NCBI GenBank assembly: GCA_020062525.1
Contig: JAGUWE010000055.1
Location: 1 to 9,862 of the forward strand
From: Patescibacteria group bacterium
GTDB taxonomy: Bacteria > Patescibacteriota > Patescibacteriia > JAACEG01 > JAGUWE01
DNA length: 9,862 nucleotides
Direction: 5' to 3'
The notes under the pieces are model-generated. The model made no database searches. It had not been told where the DNA came from and worked only from the letters and a program-made list of their open reading frames with translations. The position numbers and the translations under genes were made by a program. Below are positions 1-6,196 of the stretch, piece after piece (positions within the stretch are counted from its first letter, which is position 1; every line of letters begins with the position of its first letter).

Positions 1-24
1 ATTATTATTATTATTATTATTATT
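1..24. repeat. (ATT)8 trinucleotide microsatellite at window edge
   Basis: Eight perfect ATT units run from the first base to position 24 and may continue outside the window. On the minus strand this reads (AAT)n. It lies just downstream of the predicted leftward promoter at 35-63, so it would fall in the 5' leader of whatever gene lies further left. Tracts of this kind can change length by slippage; any effect on expression is inference. Confidence 0.9.
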
Positions 25-34
25 GAATGATTTT

Positions 35-63
35 ATTATATCAAAAATAAGCTGCGCTTTCAA
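35..63 (-). promoter_or_regulatory. Strong sigma-70-like promoter reading left out of the window
   Basis: On the minus strand there is a -35 box TTGAAA (58-63, five of six consensus bases), a 17-bp spacer, and a perfect -10 box TATAAT (35-40) preceded by TGA, which also makes it an extended -10. The expected start is near position 28, directly before the ATT/AAT microsatellite. The -35 box lies just past the stop codon of the DUF721 gene, so this promoter serves the next gene to the left, which is not visible. It is the best promoter match noticed in the window, although A/T-rich DNA yields chance matches. Confidence 0.6.
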
Positions 64-65
64 CC

Positions 66-359
66 TTAAAGTAAAAACCTTAATCGTTTAACTATTTCTT
101 TGTTAAATTGCTGGTTTAAGCGATTGATAATTTGCGGTTCATTAAGTTTTATTTCCTGAGCAACTGTTGAACTTAAACAAGCAACGGTTAAAAGTTGGTT
201 TTTCAAATACAAAACTTTGGCTAATTTGCTTTCTTTTTTAGGTAAAAACTCATCAACAATGGCTTGGGCTTTCTCAACCACCAAGGCTGCTTCCACTTGA
301 CGAGCAATGCCGGCTTTATTAATGGCTTTCCAAAGTAGATTTTTTAATCCAAAAGACAT
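66..359 (-). CDS. DUF721 / DciA-like protein (putative replicative helicase loader)
   Basis: A 97-residue protein whose whole length resembles the DUF721 core. It has an N-terminal helical part with 'AGIARQVEAALVVEKAQ' near residues 17-33. A central strand segment 'AKVLYLKNQLLTVACLSSTVAQEI' (residues 47-70) matches the family pattern of a strand, a turn and 'LTV...S..W/V.QEL'. The end is 'IINRLNQQFNKEIVKRLRF', as in family members that close with 'I..LN..lg...vk.irFr'. DciA proteins help load the DnaB replicative helicase in many bacteria; members of this size lack the long extra tails of some DciA proteins. The usual family Trp is replaced by Val in 'SSTVAQEI'. The start ATG lies 11 bases after the helicase-nuclease stop, so the two are probably cotranscribed. 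No Shine-Dalgarno motif precedes it. The family call is fairly sure; the helicase-loading role here is inferred. Confidence 0.75.
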   Translation of the reverse strand: MSFGLKNLLWKAINKAGIARQVEAALVVEKAQAIVDEFLPKKESKLAKVLYLKNQLLTVACLSSTVAQEIKLNEPQIINRLNQQFNKEIVKRLRFLL

Positions 360-370
360 AAATTTATAAT

Positions 371-3367
371 TTAAAGTTGTTTAAATTCACAGATTTCCCG
401 AAAATCGCAAAAGCGGCAAAGACGACTTGGTCGCGCCGGGAATTCACCTTTAGCAATCTCGCTGATTGTCTTGATAATTTTATTTTTAATATAAATCAAA
501 TTCTTTTCTGTACCTAAAAAGGAAATCTCAGTATTATTATCCAAATAATAAAAAGTTAGACCTTCTAGCGGCTCTGAAAAAATTTCCTCTCCGGCTAATT
601 GATAAATTAAAAGTTGGTCTTTATCTGAAAGTCCCATTGCGTCTTCTTCTTTTGGGGTGCCAGTTTTATAATCAATCAAGCGCAGTTTGCCTTCTACTTC
701 ATCAATGCGATCAATCTTACCAATTAAAGTGTAACTTTTCTCACCTTCTTGAATTTTAACATTAAATTCTTTTTCTAAAAATTTTACAGGAGGCCAATTA
801 TCTTGATGTTTTTCATAAAACTCTCGCAATATCTTTTTACCATGAGTAAAATAATCTGCTTTCTCTTTGGCGTCCAAATACCAATCATCCTGCCAGGAAT
901 TTTCATAAATGTCTAAAAGCTCTTCTAAATTAACTTGAATTGGTAATTCTTTTTGACCAAATAAATCTTTTTGCTGGTCTTGTCTTTTAGCCAGGATTAA
1001 TTCAAAAAAGCGCTCTAGGGTCAGATGCATTGATTTACCAAAACTAAAAGTGCCTTTGCCTCGCACCGGCACTTTCAAAAGATGAGCGTAGCGGTATTGA
1101 TAAGGACAATTATTAAAGGCGGCTAATTGGGTATAAGAAAATTTAGCTGGCAAGAGTAGAGGCAAAGTTAGTTTTTTTTGATTAATTACTTGCTCAGTAA
1201 TTTCAATTTTAATTTCTTTTTTCTTTTTTGTCTCTGGCTTAACTAAACCAAGTTCTTGCAAAAAACGAGACGACTTTTTTTTACGAGCCCCACCATAATC
1301 TTGAGCCCAGCTGAAAAATAAACCAATTTTAGCGCGCGTCATTGCTACATAAAAGAGTCTCCGTTCTTCTTCTAAATGAATATCGCCCTCAGGGACAATC
1401 TCTTTAACCAATGCGTCCGGCAGAGGAATTTCCTCTTTTCTTTCAATGGTAGGAAAACGTCGATCAACCAAATTAACAAGAAAAACATATTTAAATTCTA
1501 AGCCCTTGGCGCCATGAACGGTTAAAATTTTGACTGTCTCAGGACCGGTTTCAAGGTCAGGGGTCAAGGATCCCTCTTCGCCAGCTTCAATTTCTAACTC
1601 AATCTCAGCTAAAAAACTTTTTAGCGAACGATCAACCGCCGCTTTTTCAAATTTCTGCAACCGCTTGTAGAATTGGTTAAGATAACCAATTATTTCCAAA
1701 CTTTTGATTTCCTCTAACTTAGTTAAATATTTTAAATAGCCCGAGTCCTCTAAAAAAGCTAAAACCATTTCGGTCACACTTTTTCGTCGGGCTAAGTCGC
1801 TATGTTTTTCAATCATAGTTAAAATCTGGTCTATTTTTTTGGTTAATTCTGGCTGAAGACCTAGCAGCCGTGCCTGATTTAAAACCTCAAATAATGAACA
1901 GGCTTTACGTTTAGCCCAATAAGTTAATTTGACCAATTCTTCCTGGCTAAAAGAAAGGGTGGACAAACTCAAAACCCTAAAAAGAGCTGAACTTTCATGA
2001 TAGGAATCCAAAAGTTTTAAATAAGCCAAAATATCCAAGACCACGCTTTTATTGTAAAGTCCGCGCGAAGCCAAAAACTGATAAGGAATCTGGGCTAACT
2101 CCAAAACTGAAATAAAGTTTGAGGCCTGATCATTAGCCCGCACTAAAATAGCAAAATCAGCCCAGCTGGTAGCCGGATCTTTTTCTTTTAATTCAACAAT
2201 TTTACGAATCACACTCTTGGTTTCATCATCTTGAGTAGAAAATCTTAAGACCTCAATTTGAGCTTCCTGTTTTTGCTGGGCAATTAATTTTTTATCAATT
2301 TTTTTCTCACTTTTGTTATTTTGACTTAACTGATATTCTAAGCGATTCGGATTATTAAGCTGAATAAAGTGATAAGCTAAGTTTAAAATTGGCTGAGCCG
2401 AACGATAATTTTCAACTAAAATTACTTCTTGGCTTGCGGGATAATCTTTTTTAAACTGCAGAATATTGCTCATTGAAGCGCCCCTGAAGCGAAAAATTGA
2501 TTGGTCATCATCGGCGACGACAGTTAAATTATTTTTGGGCGCGGCCATAAGCTTGATGAGCTCGTATTGGGCCCAGTTGGTATCTTGAAATTCATCAACT
2601 AAAATGTATTTAAATTGGCTGCGATATTTGGTTAAAATTAAAGGTCGCTGGCGAAAAAGCTGCAGGCAATAAGTGATTAAATCGCCAAAATCCAGCCCGC
2701 TTTCTTCTAAAAGCAGCTGCTGATAAGTATGATAGGCCTCAGCCACTTCTAAGGTCTTTTTAATTTCACTAGCAGCAATTTCTCGTAGTTCCTTTTTGGT
2801 TAATTTCTTAATTAGTTCGGGATCAAGTTGATCTTTAAGAAAACCGACTGAATCAGTATTAAGACGTAAATTTTCAGCATACTCTAAATATTCTTCTGGA
2901 CTAATGGCTTCATCTTTAGCGCGGGAAAAATGTTTAATCAAAGCGCGGATAAATTTGGTTGAATTGCCCAAGGGACGATAATAATCAAGTTTAAAACGGT
3001 CCAAATTTTGACGAATTAAAATCCACTGCTCAAATTCATTAAATAATTTAAAATCATTGGGCAGCCCTATTTCTAAAGCATTATCTTTTAAAATCCGTTC
3101 GGCAAAACTATGAAACGTGGAAACCCATAAGTCCAAATAACCATAGGGTAAAAGCTGGTCAACTCGCTCCTCCATCTCGCCGGCCGCTTTTTCAGTAAAA
3201 GTCAGGGCTAAAATCTCATCAGAACGAGCCTTACCTTGAGCAATTAGCCAAGCCAGCCGCTGCGTAATGACCGTAGTTTTACCCGTCCCCGCTCCAGCCA
3301 CAATCAAAAACGGCCCCTCACCGAATTCAATGGCTTTTTTTTGTTGGTCGTTAAGCTGAATCCCCAT
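371..3367 (-). CDS. UvrD/PcrA-like superfamily 1 helicase fused to a RecB/AddB-type Fe-S PD-(D/E)XK nuclease
   Basis: A 998-residue ATP-dependent 3'-5' DNA helicase with a nuclease tail. SF1A motifs in order: Walker A AGAGTGKT (24-31), Ia ALTFTEKAAGEM (54-65), Walker B VDEFQD (257-262), III with DDDQSIFRFRGA (286-297), IV ENYRS (319-323), V VHGAKGLEFKYVFL (617-630) and VI EEERRLFYVAMTRAK (666-680). After a Lys-rich linker (about 695-735) comes a RecB-family nuclease domain: H781, D886 in GKIDRID, D899 and K901 in LIDYKTG, and Q918...Y922 (QxxxY). Cys754 together with C984, C987 and C993 (CxxCx5C) matches the four-Cys [4Fe-4S] ligand layout of AddB, Cas4 and Dna2. The likely role is resection or processing of DNA ends in recombinational repair. 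The start is supported by the usual 'LNDQQKKAI' opening of UvrD proteins (residues 5-13). A promoter-like element and an inverted repeat sit directly upstream, and the DUF721 gene follows. It could be called AddA-like, but AddA nuclease domains normally lack the Cys cluster. Confidence 0.95.
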   Translation of the reverse strand: MGIQLNDQQKKAIEFGEGPFLIVAGAGTGKTTVITQRLAWLIAQGKARSDEILALTFTEKAAGEMEERVDQLLPYGYLDLWVSTFHSFAERILKDNALEIGLPNDFKLFNEFEQWILIRQNLDRFKLDYYRPLGNSTKFIRALIKHFSRAKDEAISPEEYLEYAENLRLNTDSVGFLKDQLDPELIKKLTKKELREIAASEIKKTLEVAEAYHTYQQLLLEESGLDFGDLITYCLQLFRQRPLILTKYRSQFKYILVDEFQDTNWAQYELIKLMAAPKNNLTVVADDDQSIFRFRGASMSNILQFKKDYPASQEVILVENYRSAQPILNLAYHFIQLNNPNRLEYQLSQNNKSEKKIDKKLIAQQKQEAQIEVLRFSTQDDETKSVIRKIVELKEKDPATSWADFAILVRANDQASNFISVLELAQIPYQFLASRGLYNKSVVLDILAYLKLLDSYHESSALFRVLSLSTLSFSQEELVKLTYWAKRKACSLFEVLNQARLLGLQPELTKKIDQILTMIEKHSDLARRKSVTEMVLAFLEDSGYLKYLTKLEEIKSLEIIGYLNQFYKRLQKFEKAAVDRSLKSFLAEIELEIEAGEEGSLTPDLETGPETVKILTVHGAKGLEFKYVFLVNLVDRRFPTIERKEEIPLPDALVKEIVPEGDIHLEEERRLFYVAMTRAKIGLFFSWAQDYGGARKKKSSRFLQELGLVKPETKKKKEIKIEITEQVINQKKLTLPLLLPAKFSYTQLAAFNNCPYQYRYAHLLKVPVRGKGTFSFGKSMHLTLERFFELILAKRQDQQKDLFGQKELPIQVNLEELLDIYENSWQDDWYLDAKEKADYFTHGKKILREFYEKHQDNWPPVKFLEKEFNVKIQEGEKSYTLIGKIDRIDEVEGKLRLIDYKTGTPKEEDAMGLSDKDQLLIYQLAGEEIFSEPLEGLTFYYLDNNTEISFLGTEKNLIYIKNKIIKTISEIAKGEFPARPSRLCRFCDFREICEFKQL

Positions 3368-3376
3368 AAAATAAAT

Positions 3377-3415
3377 AAAAAGAGTGCTCTTTATTATTTA
3401 ATTTACACTCTTTTT
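3377..3415 (-). promoter_or_regulatory. Inverted repeat flanking the helicase -10 box (operator or weak terminator)
   Basis: Perfect 10-base arms AAAAAGAGTG (3377-3386) and CACTCTTTTT (3406-3415) are separated by 19 bases. The left arm also overlaps a small palindrome AGAGTGCTCT (3381-3390). The arms bracket the proposed -10 box at 3400-3405 and the predicted start near 3393, which would suit an operator. On the minus strand the last arm ends in T5 followed by more A/T, so it could instead be a weak intrinsic terminator for the genes upstream. The helicase ATG is only about 10 bases further on. Confidence 0.4.
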
Positions 3416-3428
3416 AGAAGAAAATCAA
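3400..3428 (-). promoter_or_regulatory. Candidate promoter for the helicase-nuclease / DUF721 pair
   Basis: Minus-strand -35 TTGATT (3423-3428), 17-bp spacer and -10 TAAATT (3400-3405, four of six consensus bases). Transcription would start near 3393, giving a leader of about 25 bases to the ATG at 3365-3367. The spacing is ideal but the boxes are only moderate matches in A/T-rich DNA. Confidence 0.4.
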
Positions 3429-3494
3429 CTTCTTTTAAGATCTTGGTTTAAATTTTTTCCCAACGGTTCCTTTAAACACTTTTGCTAAGTTACT

Positions 3495-3503
3495 ATTCTA
3501 TCA
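3495..3503 (-). promoter_or_regulatory. Possible extended -10 element TGATAGAAT
   Basis: The minus strand reads TGATAGAAT, an extended -10 (TGn plus TAGAAT), about 130 bases before the helicase start. The hexamer 17 bases upstream (TTATCT) is a poor -35. The string GATAGAAT also occurs before the coiled-coil gene and before atpH. Between this element and the helicase there is only spacer DNA, including a 7-bp inverted repeat GTTTAAA/TTTAAAC at 3446-3477 with no U-tract. Confidence 0.25.
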
Positions 3504-3556
3504 TTCGAGTGAATTAGAGATAATAATTTCTTTTGGTGGGATATTTCATGTTTTAA

Positions 3557-3673
3557 TTATTTTTTAGTGCTTTTAATTTTGACTGTTTTAATAAATTTAC
3601 GCGCCCGAAAACTGGACGGCGTGCGAAAGGCCGGCCGACCTGGCTTTTTACCGACTTTGGCATAATTTTTCAT
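3557..3673 (-). CDS. Possible 38-residue highly basic protein, not recognised
   Basis: ATG at 3671-3673 and TAA at 3557-3559 give a 38-residue product opening MKNYAKVGKKPGRPAF. It has ten Lys and four Arg and no Asp or Glu, so it would be strongly basic. 'KKPGRPAF' contains the GRP core of AT-hook-like minor-groove binders; this is suggestive only. The stretch 3601-3660 is about 63% G+C, far above its surroundings, which is unusual for a spacer and fits constrained coding DNA. There is no Shine-Dalgarno motif, but none of the neighbours has one either. I do not recognise a family; a nucleic-acid-binding peptide is a guess. A chance ORF or remnant remains possible. Confidence 0.4.
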   Translation of the reverse strand: MKNYAKVGKKPGRPAFRTPSSFRARKFIKTVKIKSTKK

Positions 3674-3703
3674 AAAAAAATAAAAAAGCTTGCCGAAAGT
3701 TTT
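3674..3703 (-). terminator. Weak intrinsic terminator-like hairpin after the coiled-coil gene
   Basis: On the minus strand AAAACTT (3697-3703) pairs with AAGCTTT (3685-3691) across a 5-base loop with one mismatch, followed by a T-rich tract (3674-3684). It lies 18 bases after the coiled-coil stop codon and directly before the small basic ORF. The stem has little G/C, so termination would be partial at best. Confidence 0.3.
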
Positions 3704-3721
3704 AGGTATAGATTAAAAAAT

Positions 3722-4075
3722 TTAATGCTCACTATTGGATTCAAATTCTTCAAGAAGGGATTTAGCCCACTTATCAGTATTTCTGTGCAAAGCAATATCA
3801 GTTTCAATTTTTTGCTTTTCTTTAGCCAGCTTTAAAATTTCCGAATGAATTGCATCTAATTTTTCTTCAAGTTCCTTGACTTTTTCAGGAGGAGTGTTAG
3901 GATCCTCTTTTAACAATTCGAGGTGAACCCTCTCTATTTCTAAAAATTTAATTCTTTCGGAAATTCTCTCACCAAGCTTTTCTTTTTTCTTTTCTTCTTT
4001 TTGGGCTGCCTCTAAAAAAATTGAATAATCCTTCTCGGATTTAGATTCCCGGGGAGAAAAATTTTGTTCTTTCAT
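3722..4075 (-). CDS. Charged coiled-coil hypothetical protein
   Basis: A 117-residue protein rich in Glu and Lys, without Cys, signal peptide or membrane segment. It has a short polar N-terminus (1-15) and a long predicted helix (about 16-57, with 'KEEKKKEKLGERISERIKFLEIERVH' at 26-51). A break at 'EDPNTPPE' (57-64) leads to a second helix (about 65-97) and a short tail with the only Trp (W103). This layout suggests an antiparallel helical hairpin. I recognise no family; chance resemblance to coiled-coil scaffolds is expected for such composition. It sits between atpC and the helicase, after a 129-base A/T-rich gap with a weak promoter-like box, so it is probably its own unit or read-through from the atp operon. 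A GGAG lies about 20 bases before the ATG, too far for a usual ribosome site. It is probably a real gene because of its consistent composition and length. Confidence 0.65.
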   Translation of the reverse strand: MKEQNFSPRESKSEKDYSIFLEAAQKEEKKKEKLGERISERIKFLEIERVHLELLKEDPNTPPEKVKELEEKLDAIHSEILKLAKEKQKIETDIALHRNTDKWAKSLLEEFESNSEH

Positions 4076-4124
4076 AAAATTTTATTTTTTAAATTCTCCA
4101 AAGGTTCGAATCTTGATTAAAATT

Positions 4125-4153
4125 ATTCTATCTTTTCAAATTGCCAAGAAAAA
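4125..4153 (-). promoter_or_regulatory. Weak candidate promoter for the coiled-coil gene
   Basis: Minus-strand -10 TAGAAT (4125-4130) in the context GATAGAATAAT, with a poor -35 TTTTTC (4148-4153) at 17-bp spacing. It would start transcription about 40-50 bases before the ATG. It is offered mainly because the same GATAGAAT string recurs in the gap before the helicase. Confidence 0.25.
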
Positions 4154-4179
4154 TCATTTTGTTTTTGAGCATAATTTGG

Positions 4180-4204
4180 GAATTGGGAATTAGAAATTAA
4201 AAAA
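4180..4204. repeat. Short degenerate A/T direct repeats after atpC
   Basis: Units such as GGGAATT / GGGAATTAGAAATT follow each other at 7-10 base spacing directly after the atpC stop. The same word set (AATTTCTAATT, CCAATT) is found before atpC at 4668-4699, suggesting one degenerate spacer-repeat family. No good terminator hairpin is visible at this end of the atp operon. Confidence 0.4.
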
Positions 4205-4666
4205 TTATTTCTCTTGCTCTTCAAGGTGTTCTGATGATATTGTCGGCCTTGAGGCATGTCGGTATTTCCGGGCCACTTTAATCCGGGCTAATTCTTTTTC
4301 AATTTTGGAAGCCAACATTGCATATTCTCGCTCATCAACTTGTTTTTGTGTTTTTAATTTTAACTCTTCGGCTCGCCGACGCGCCTCTTCAGCCCGGGCT
4401 AAATCAATTTCTTCTACCCTCTCGGCTGTATTAGCTAAAATTGTTAAAGTATTGTTTTGAAATTCTAAAAAGCCACCGGAAATCGCCAGAACAATTAAAT
4501 TATTTCCTTCTTTAAGCCGCAGTTCGCCGGCTTTCAAAACGCTAATCAAGGGTATATGATTTGGTAAAATAGTAATCTCGCCCTCTTGAGTTGGCAAGGT
4601 TGCCTGCTCAATTTGACTTTCATAAACCACCCTCTCAGGCGTCACGATTTTAAATTGAATTTTCAT
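4205..4666 (-). CDS. atpC: F1Fo ATP synthase epsilon subunit
   Basis: A 153-residue subunit of the F1 central stalk that couples rotation to catalysis and can restrain ATP hydrolysis. The N-terminal beta-sandwich (about 1-85) shows the family landmarks: 'KIVTPERVVYE' (6-16), 'TQEGEITILPNHIPL' (26-40) and 'GGFLEF' (64-69). The C-terminal helical part starts at 'AERVEEIDLARAEEARRRAEE' (81-101) and runs to about 135. It ends with a polar tail of about 18 residues, making the protein slightly longer than the usual 130-140. It is the last gene of the atp operon, 50 bases after the atpD stop. That gap contains half of a perfect palindrome and A/T repeats. No Shine-Dalgarno motif precedes the ATG. 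Confidence 0.96.
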   Translation of the reverse strand: MKIQFKIVTPERVVYESQIEQATLPTQEGEITILPNHIPLISVLKAGELRLKEGNNLIVLAISGGFLEFQNNTLTILANTAERVEEIDLARAEEARRRAEELKLKTQKQVDEREYAMLASKIEKELARIKVARKYRHASRPTISSEHLEEQEK

Positions 4667-4667
4667 A

Positions 4668-4699
4668 CTTAGAAATTAGTAATTGGAAATCGGAAATTT
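4668..4699. repeat. Short degenerate A/T direct repeats between atpD and atpC
   Basis: On the minus strand, related words ATTTCC, GATTTCC, AATTACTAATTTC follow each other between the atpD palindrome and the atpC start. The same words recur after atpC. The repeats occupy the place where a ribosome-binding site would be expected, and none is seen. Confidence 0.4.
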
Positions 4700-4733
4700 G
4701 CGAAATTGAAAAATAGCTATTTTTCAATTTCGC
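4700..4733. repeat. Perfect 34-bp palindrome centred on the atpD stop codon
   Basis: The left half GCGAAATTGAAAAATAG (4700-4716) is followed without spacer by its exact reverse complement (4717-4733). On the minus strand the first half is the end of atpD (…SEIEK-stop), so the UAG would sit at the apex of an RNA hairpin with a stem of about 14-15 bp. The flanking bases do not extend the pairing. The 3' side is not a plain U-tract, so it is not a standard terminator. It may shield the atpD message end, affect coupling to atpC, or be a template-switch product of replication. Confidence 0.9.
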
Positions 4734-6090
4734 TTATATCTCCTTTCATATAAAAATCCTGTTCTGGCACATCATCCAAATTTCCTTCTAATATCATTTT
4801 AAATCCTTTGATTGTCTCTTGAAGTTTCACATATCTGCCCTTGGTGCCGGTAAAGGTCTCAGCCACAAAAAACGGCTGAGAGAGAAACTTCTGAATTTTT
4901 CTAGCCCGCATCACTGTTAATTTATCCTCTTCAGACAACTCTTCCATACCCAAAATGGCAATAATATCTTGTAAGTCCTTGTAGCGCTGAAAAACTTTTT
5001 GCACTCGGCGAGCCACTTGATAATGTTCTTGACCAACAATTTTTGGATCTAAAATTGTTGAAGACGAATCCAAAGGATCAACCGCTGGGTAAATGCCGAG
5101 TTCAGTCAAACTTCGCGACAAAACCACGGTTGAATCCAAATGACCAAAAGTTGTCGCTGGCGCCGGATCAGTCAAATCGTCGGCTGGCACATAAATTGCT
5201 TGGACTGAAGTGATGGAGCCATCTTTAGTGGAAGTAATTCTTTCTTGAAGCTCGCCCATTTCCGTTGCTAAGGTCGGCTGATAACCTACGGCTGATGGCA
5301 TTCGCCCGAGCAGTGCCGAGACCTCGCTGCCAGCTTGAGTAAAACGAAAAATATTATCAATAAAAAGCAAAACATCTTGATGTTCCTCATCGCGAAAATA
5401 CTCGGCCAAAGAAAGGCCGGTTAATCCGACTCTGAGTCGGACTCCGGGTGGTTCATTCATTTGACCAAAGATCAAAGTTGTTTTAGGCAAAACCCCCGAG
5501 GTTTTCATTTCATAATAAAGGTCATTGCCTTCACGACTGCGCTCACCGACACCAGCAAAAACCGAAAAACCACCATGCTCTTGGGCAACGTTGCGAATTA
5601 ATTCCATAATAATGACTGTTTTGCCCACACCAGCGCCACCAAACATACCAACTTTGCCACCTTTGACAATCGGACAAATCAAATCAATCACTTTAATGCC
5701 GGTTTCCAAGATTTCGGTTTTGGTTGATTGGTCAGCAAATTTCGGCGCTGGCCGATGAATCGGATATCTTTTTTTAGTTTGCACTGGCGGGAGTTCATCT
5801 AAAGGATTACCTAAAACATCGCACATCCGGCCTAAAGTTTCTTTGCCAACCGGCACCGCGATCGGCTCGCCAGTGTCAACTACTTCCAGATCACGTTTAA
5901 GACCATCTGTTGAACCCATAGCCACAGCCCTAACCACATTAGAGCCAAGATGCTGTTCAACTTCTAAGACTAATTCCTCTGCTCCTCTTTTGACCTTTAA
6001 GGCGTGATAAAGCGCGGGCAAATCATCGCTAAATTCAACATCAACTACCGGACCGATGATTTGCTTAATTTTTCCTTTGCTTTTTGTCAT
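4717..6090 (-). CDS. atpD: F1Fo ATP synthase beta subunit (catalytic)
   Basis: A 457-residue catalytic subunit, close to the usual 460-480, that makes ATP from ADP and phosphate in the F1 head. It shows the N-terminal barrel 'KIKQIIGPVVDVEF' (7-20), Walker A GGAGVGKT (151-158) and GERSREGND (182-190) with the catalytic Glu183. It also has the Walker B strand LLFIDN (241-246), the long conserved block from FRFTQAGSEVSALLGRMPSA to FGHLDS (248-320), and a DELSEED-type loop reading EELSEED (383-389) that contacts gamma. All key catalytic residues are present. It lies between atpG and atpC; the gap to atpG is 155 bases and holds a palindromic element. The start fits the family opening; there is no Shine-Dalgarno motif. 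The last codons form half of a 34-bp palindrome, and TAG is the stop, unlike the TAA of all the other genes here. Confidence 0.99.
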   Translation of the reverse strand: MTKSKGKIKQIIGPVVDVEFSDDLPALYHALKVKRGAEELVLEVEQHLGSNVVRAVAMGSTDGLKRDLEVVDTGEPIAVPVGKETLGRMCDVLGNPLDELPPVQTKKRYPIHRPAPKFADQSTKTEILETGIKVIDLICPIVKGGKVGMFGGAGVGKTVIIMELIRNVAQEHGGFSVFAGVGERSREGNDLYYEMKTSGVLPKTTLIFGQMNEPPGVRLRVGLTGLSLAEYFRDEEHQDVLLFIDNIFRFTQAGSEVSALLGRMPSAVGYQPTLATEMGELQERITSTKDGSITSVQAIYVPADDLTDPAPATTFGHLDSTVVLSRSLTELGIYPAVDPLDSSSTILDPKIVGQEHYQVARRVQKVFQRYKDLQDIIAILGMEELSEEDKLTVMRARKIQKFLSQPFFVAETFTGTKGRYVKLQETIKGFKMILEGNLDDVPEQDFYMKGDISEIEK

Positions 6091-6111
6091 ATTGTTTATA
6101 TTTAATTCTTA

Positions 6112-6185
6112 TGTCATTCCGAACTTGTTTCGGAATCTTTTTTCACTTTTAACCTACGAGATCCTGAAATAAATTCAGGATGACA
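6112..6185. repeat. Two-armed palindromic intergenic element (REP/MITE-like)
   Basis: Two 27-base arms (6112-6138 and 6159-6185) are inverted imperfect copies of one another, both ending in TGTCAT/ATGACA and GATCT-like words. Each arm is itself a hairpin: ATTCCGAA/TTCGGAAT in the left arm and ATCCTGAA/TTCAGGAT in the right. A 20-base spacer joins them. This resembles the dispersed 'GTCATTC…GAATGAC' palindromes found in spacers of many bacterial genomes. It lies in the atpG-atpD gap and would fold strongly in the mRNA about 20 bases before the atpD start. No coding capacity is seen. Confidence 0.75.
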
Positions 6186-6196
6186 AAATGTAAAAG

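Noticed and set aside
3446..3477. GTTTAAA/TTTAAAC inverted repeat before the helicase
   Set aside because: The A/T-only core gives a weak stem with an 18-base loop and no U-tract on either strand; it is probably chance.
3514..3549. Eleven-codon minus-strand frame MKYPTKRNYYL
   Set aside because: It is too short, with no ribosome site, conservation or context to support it.
4103..4112. GGTTCGAATC, resembling a tRNA T-loop
   Set aside because: The flanking bases do not form a T-stem on either strand, and no acceptor or anticodon stem can be found around it.
5525..5758. Plus-strand open frame of 77 codons
   Set aside because: It lies wholly inside atpD on the opposite strand, has no family likeness, and is a shadow of a conserved gene.
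6109..6117. Mini-frame ATG ACA TAA at the edge of the palindromic element before atpD
   Set aside because: It is a by-product of the TGTCAT repeat end; two codons give no support for a leader peptide.
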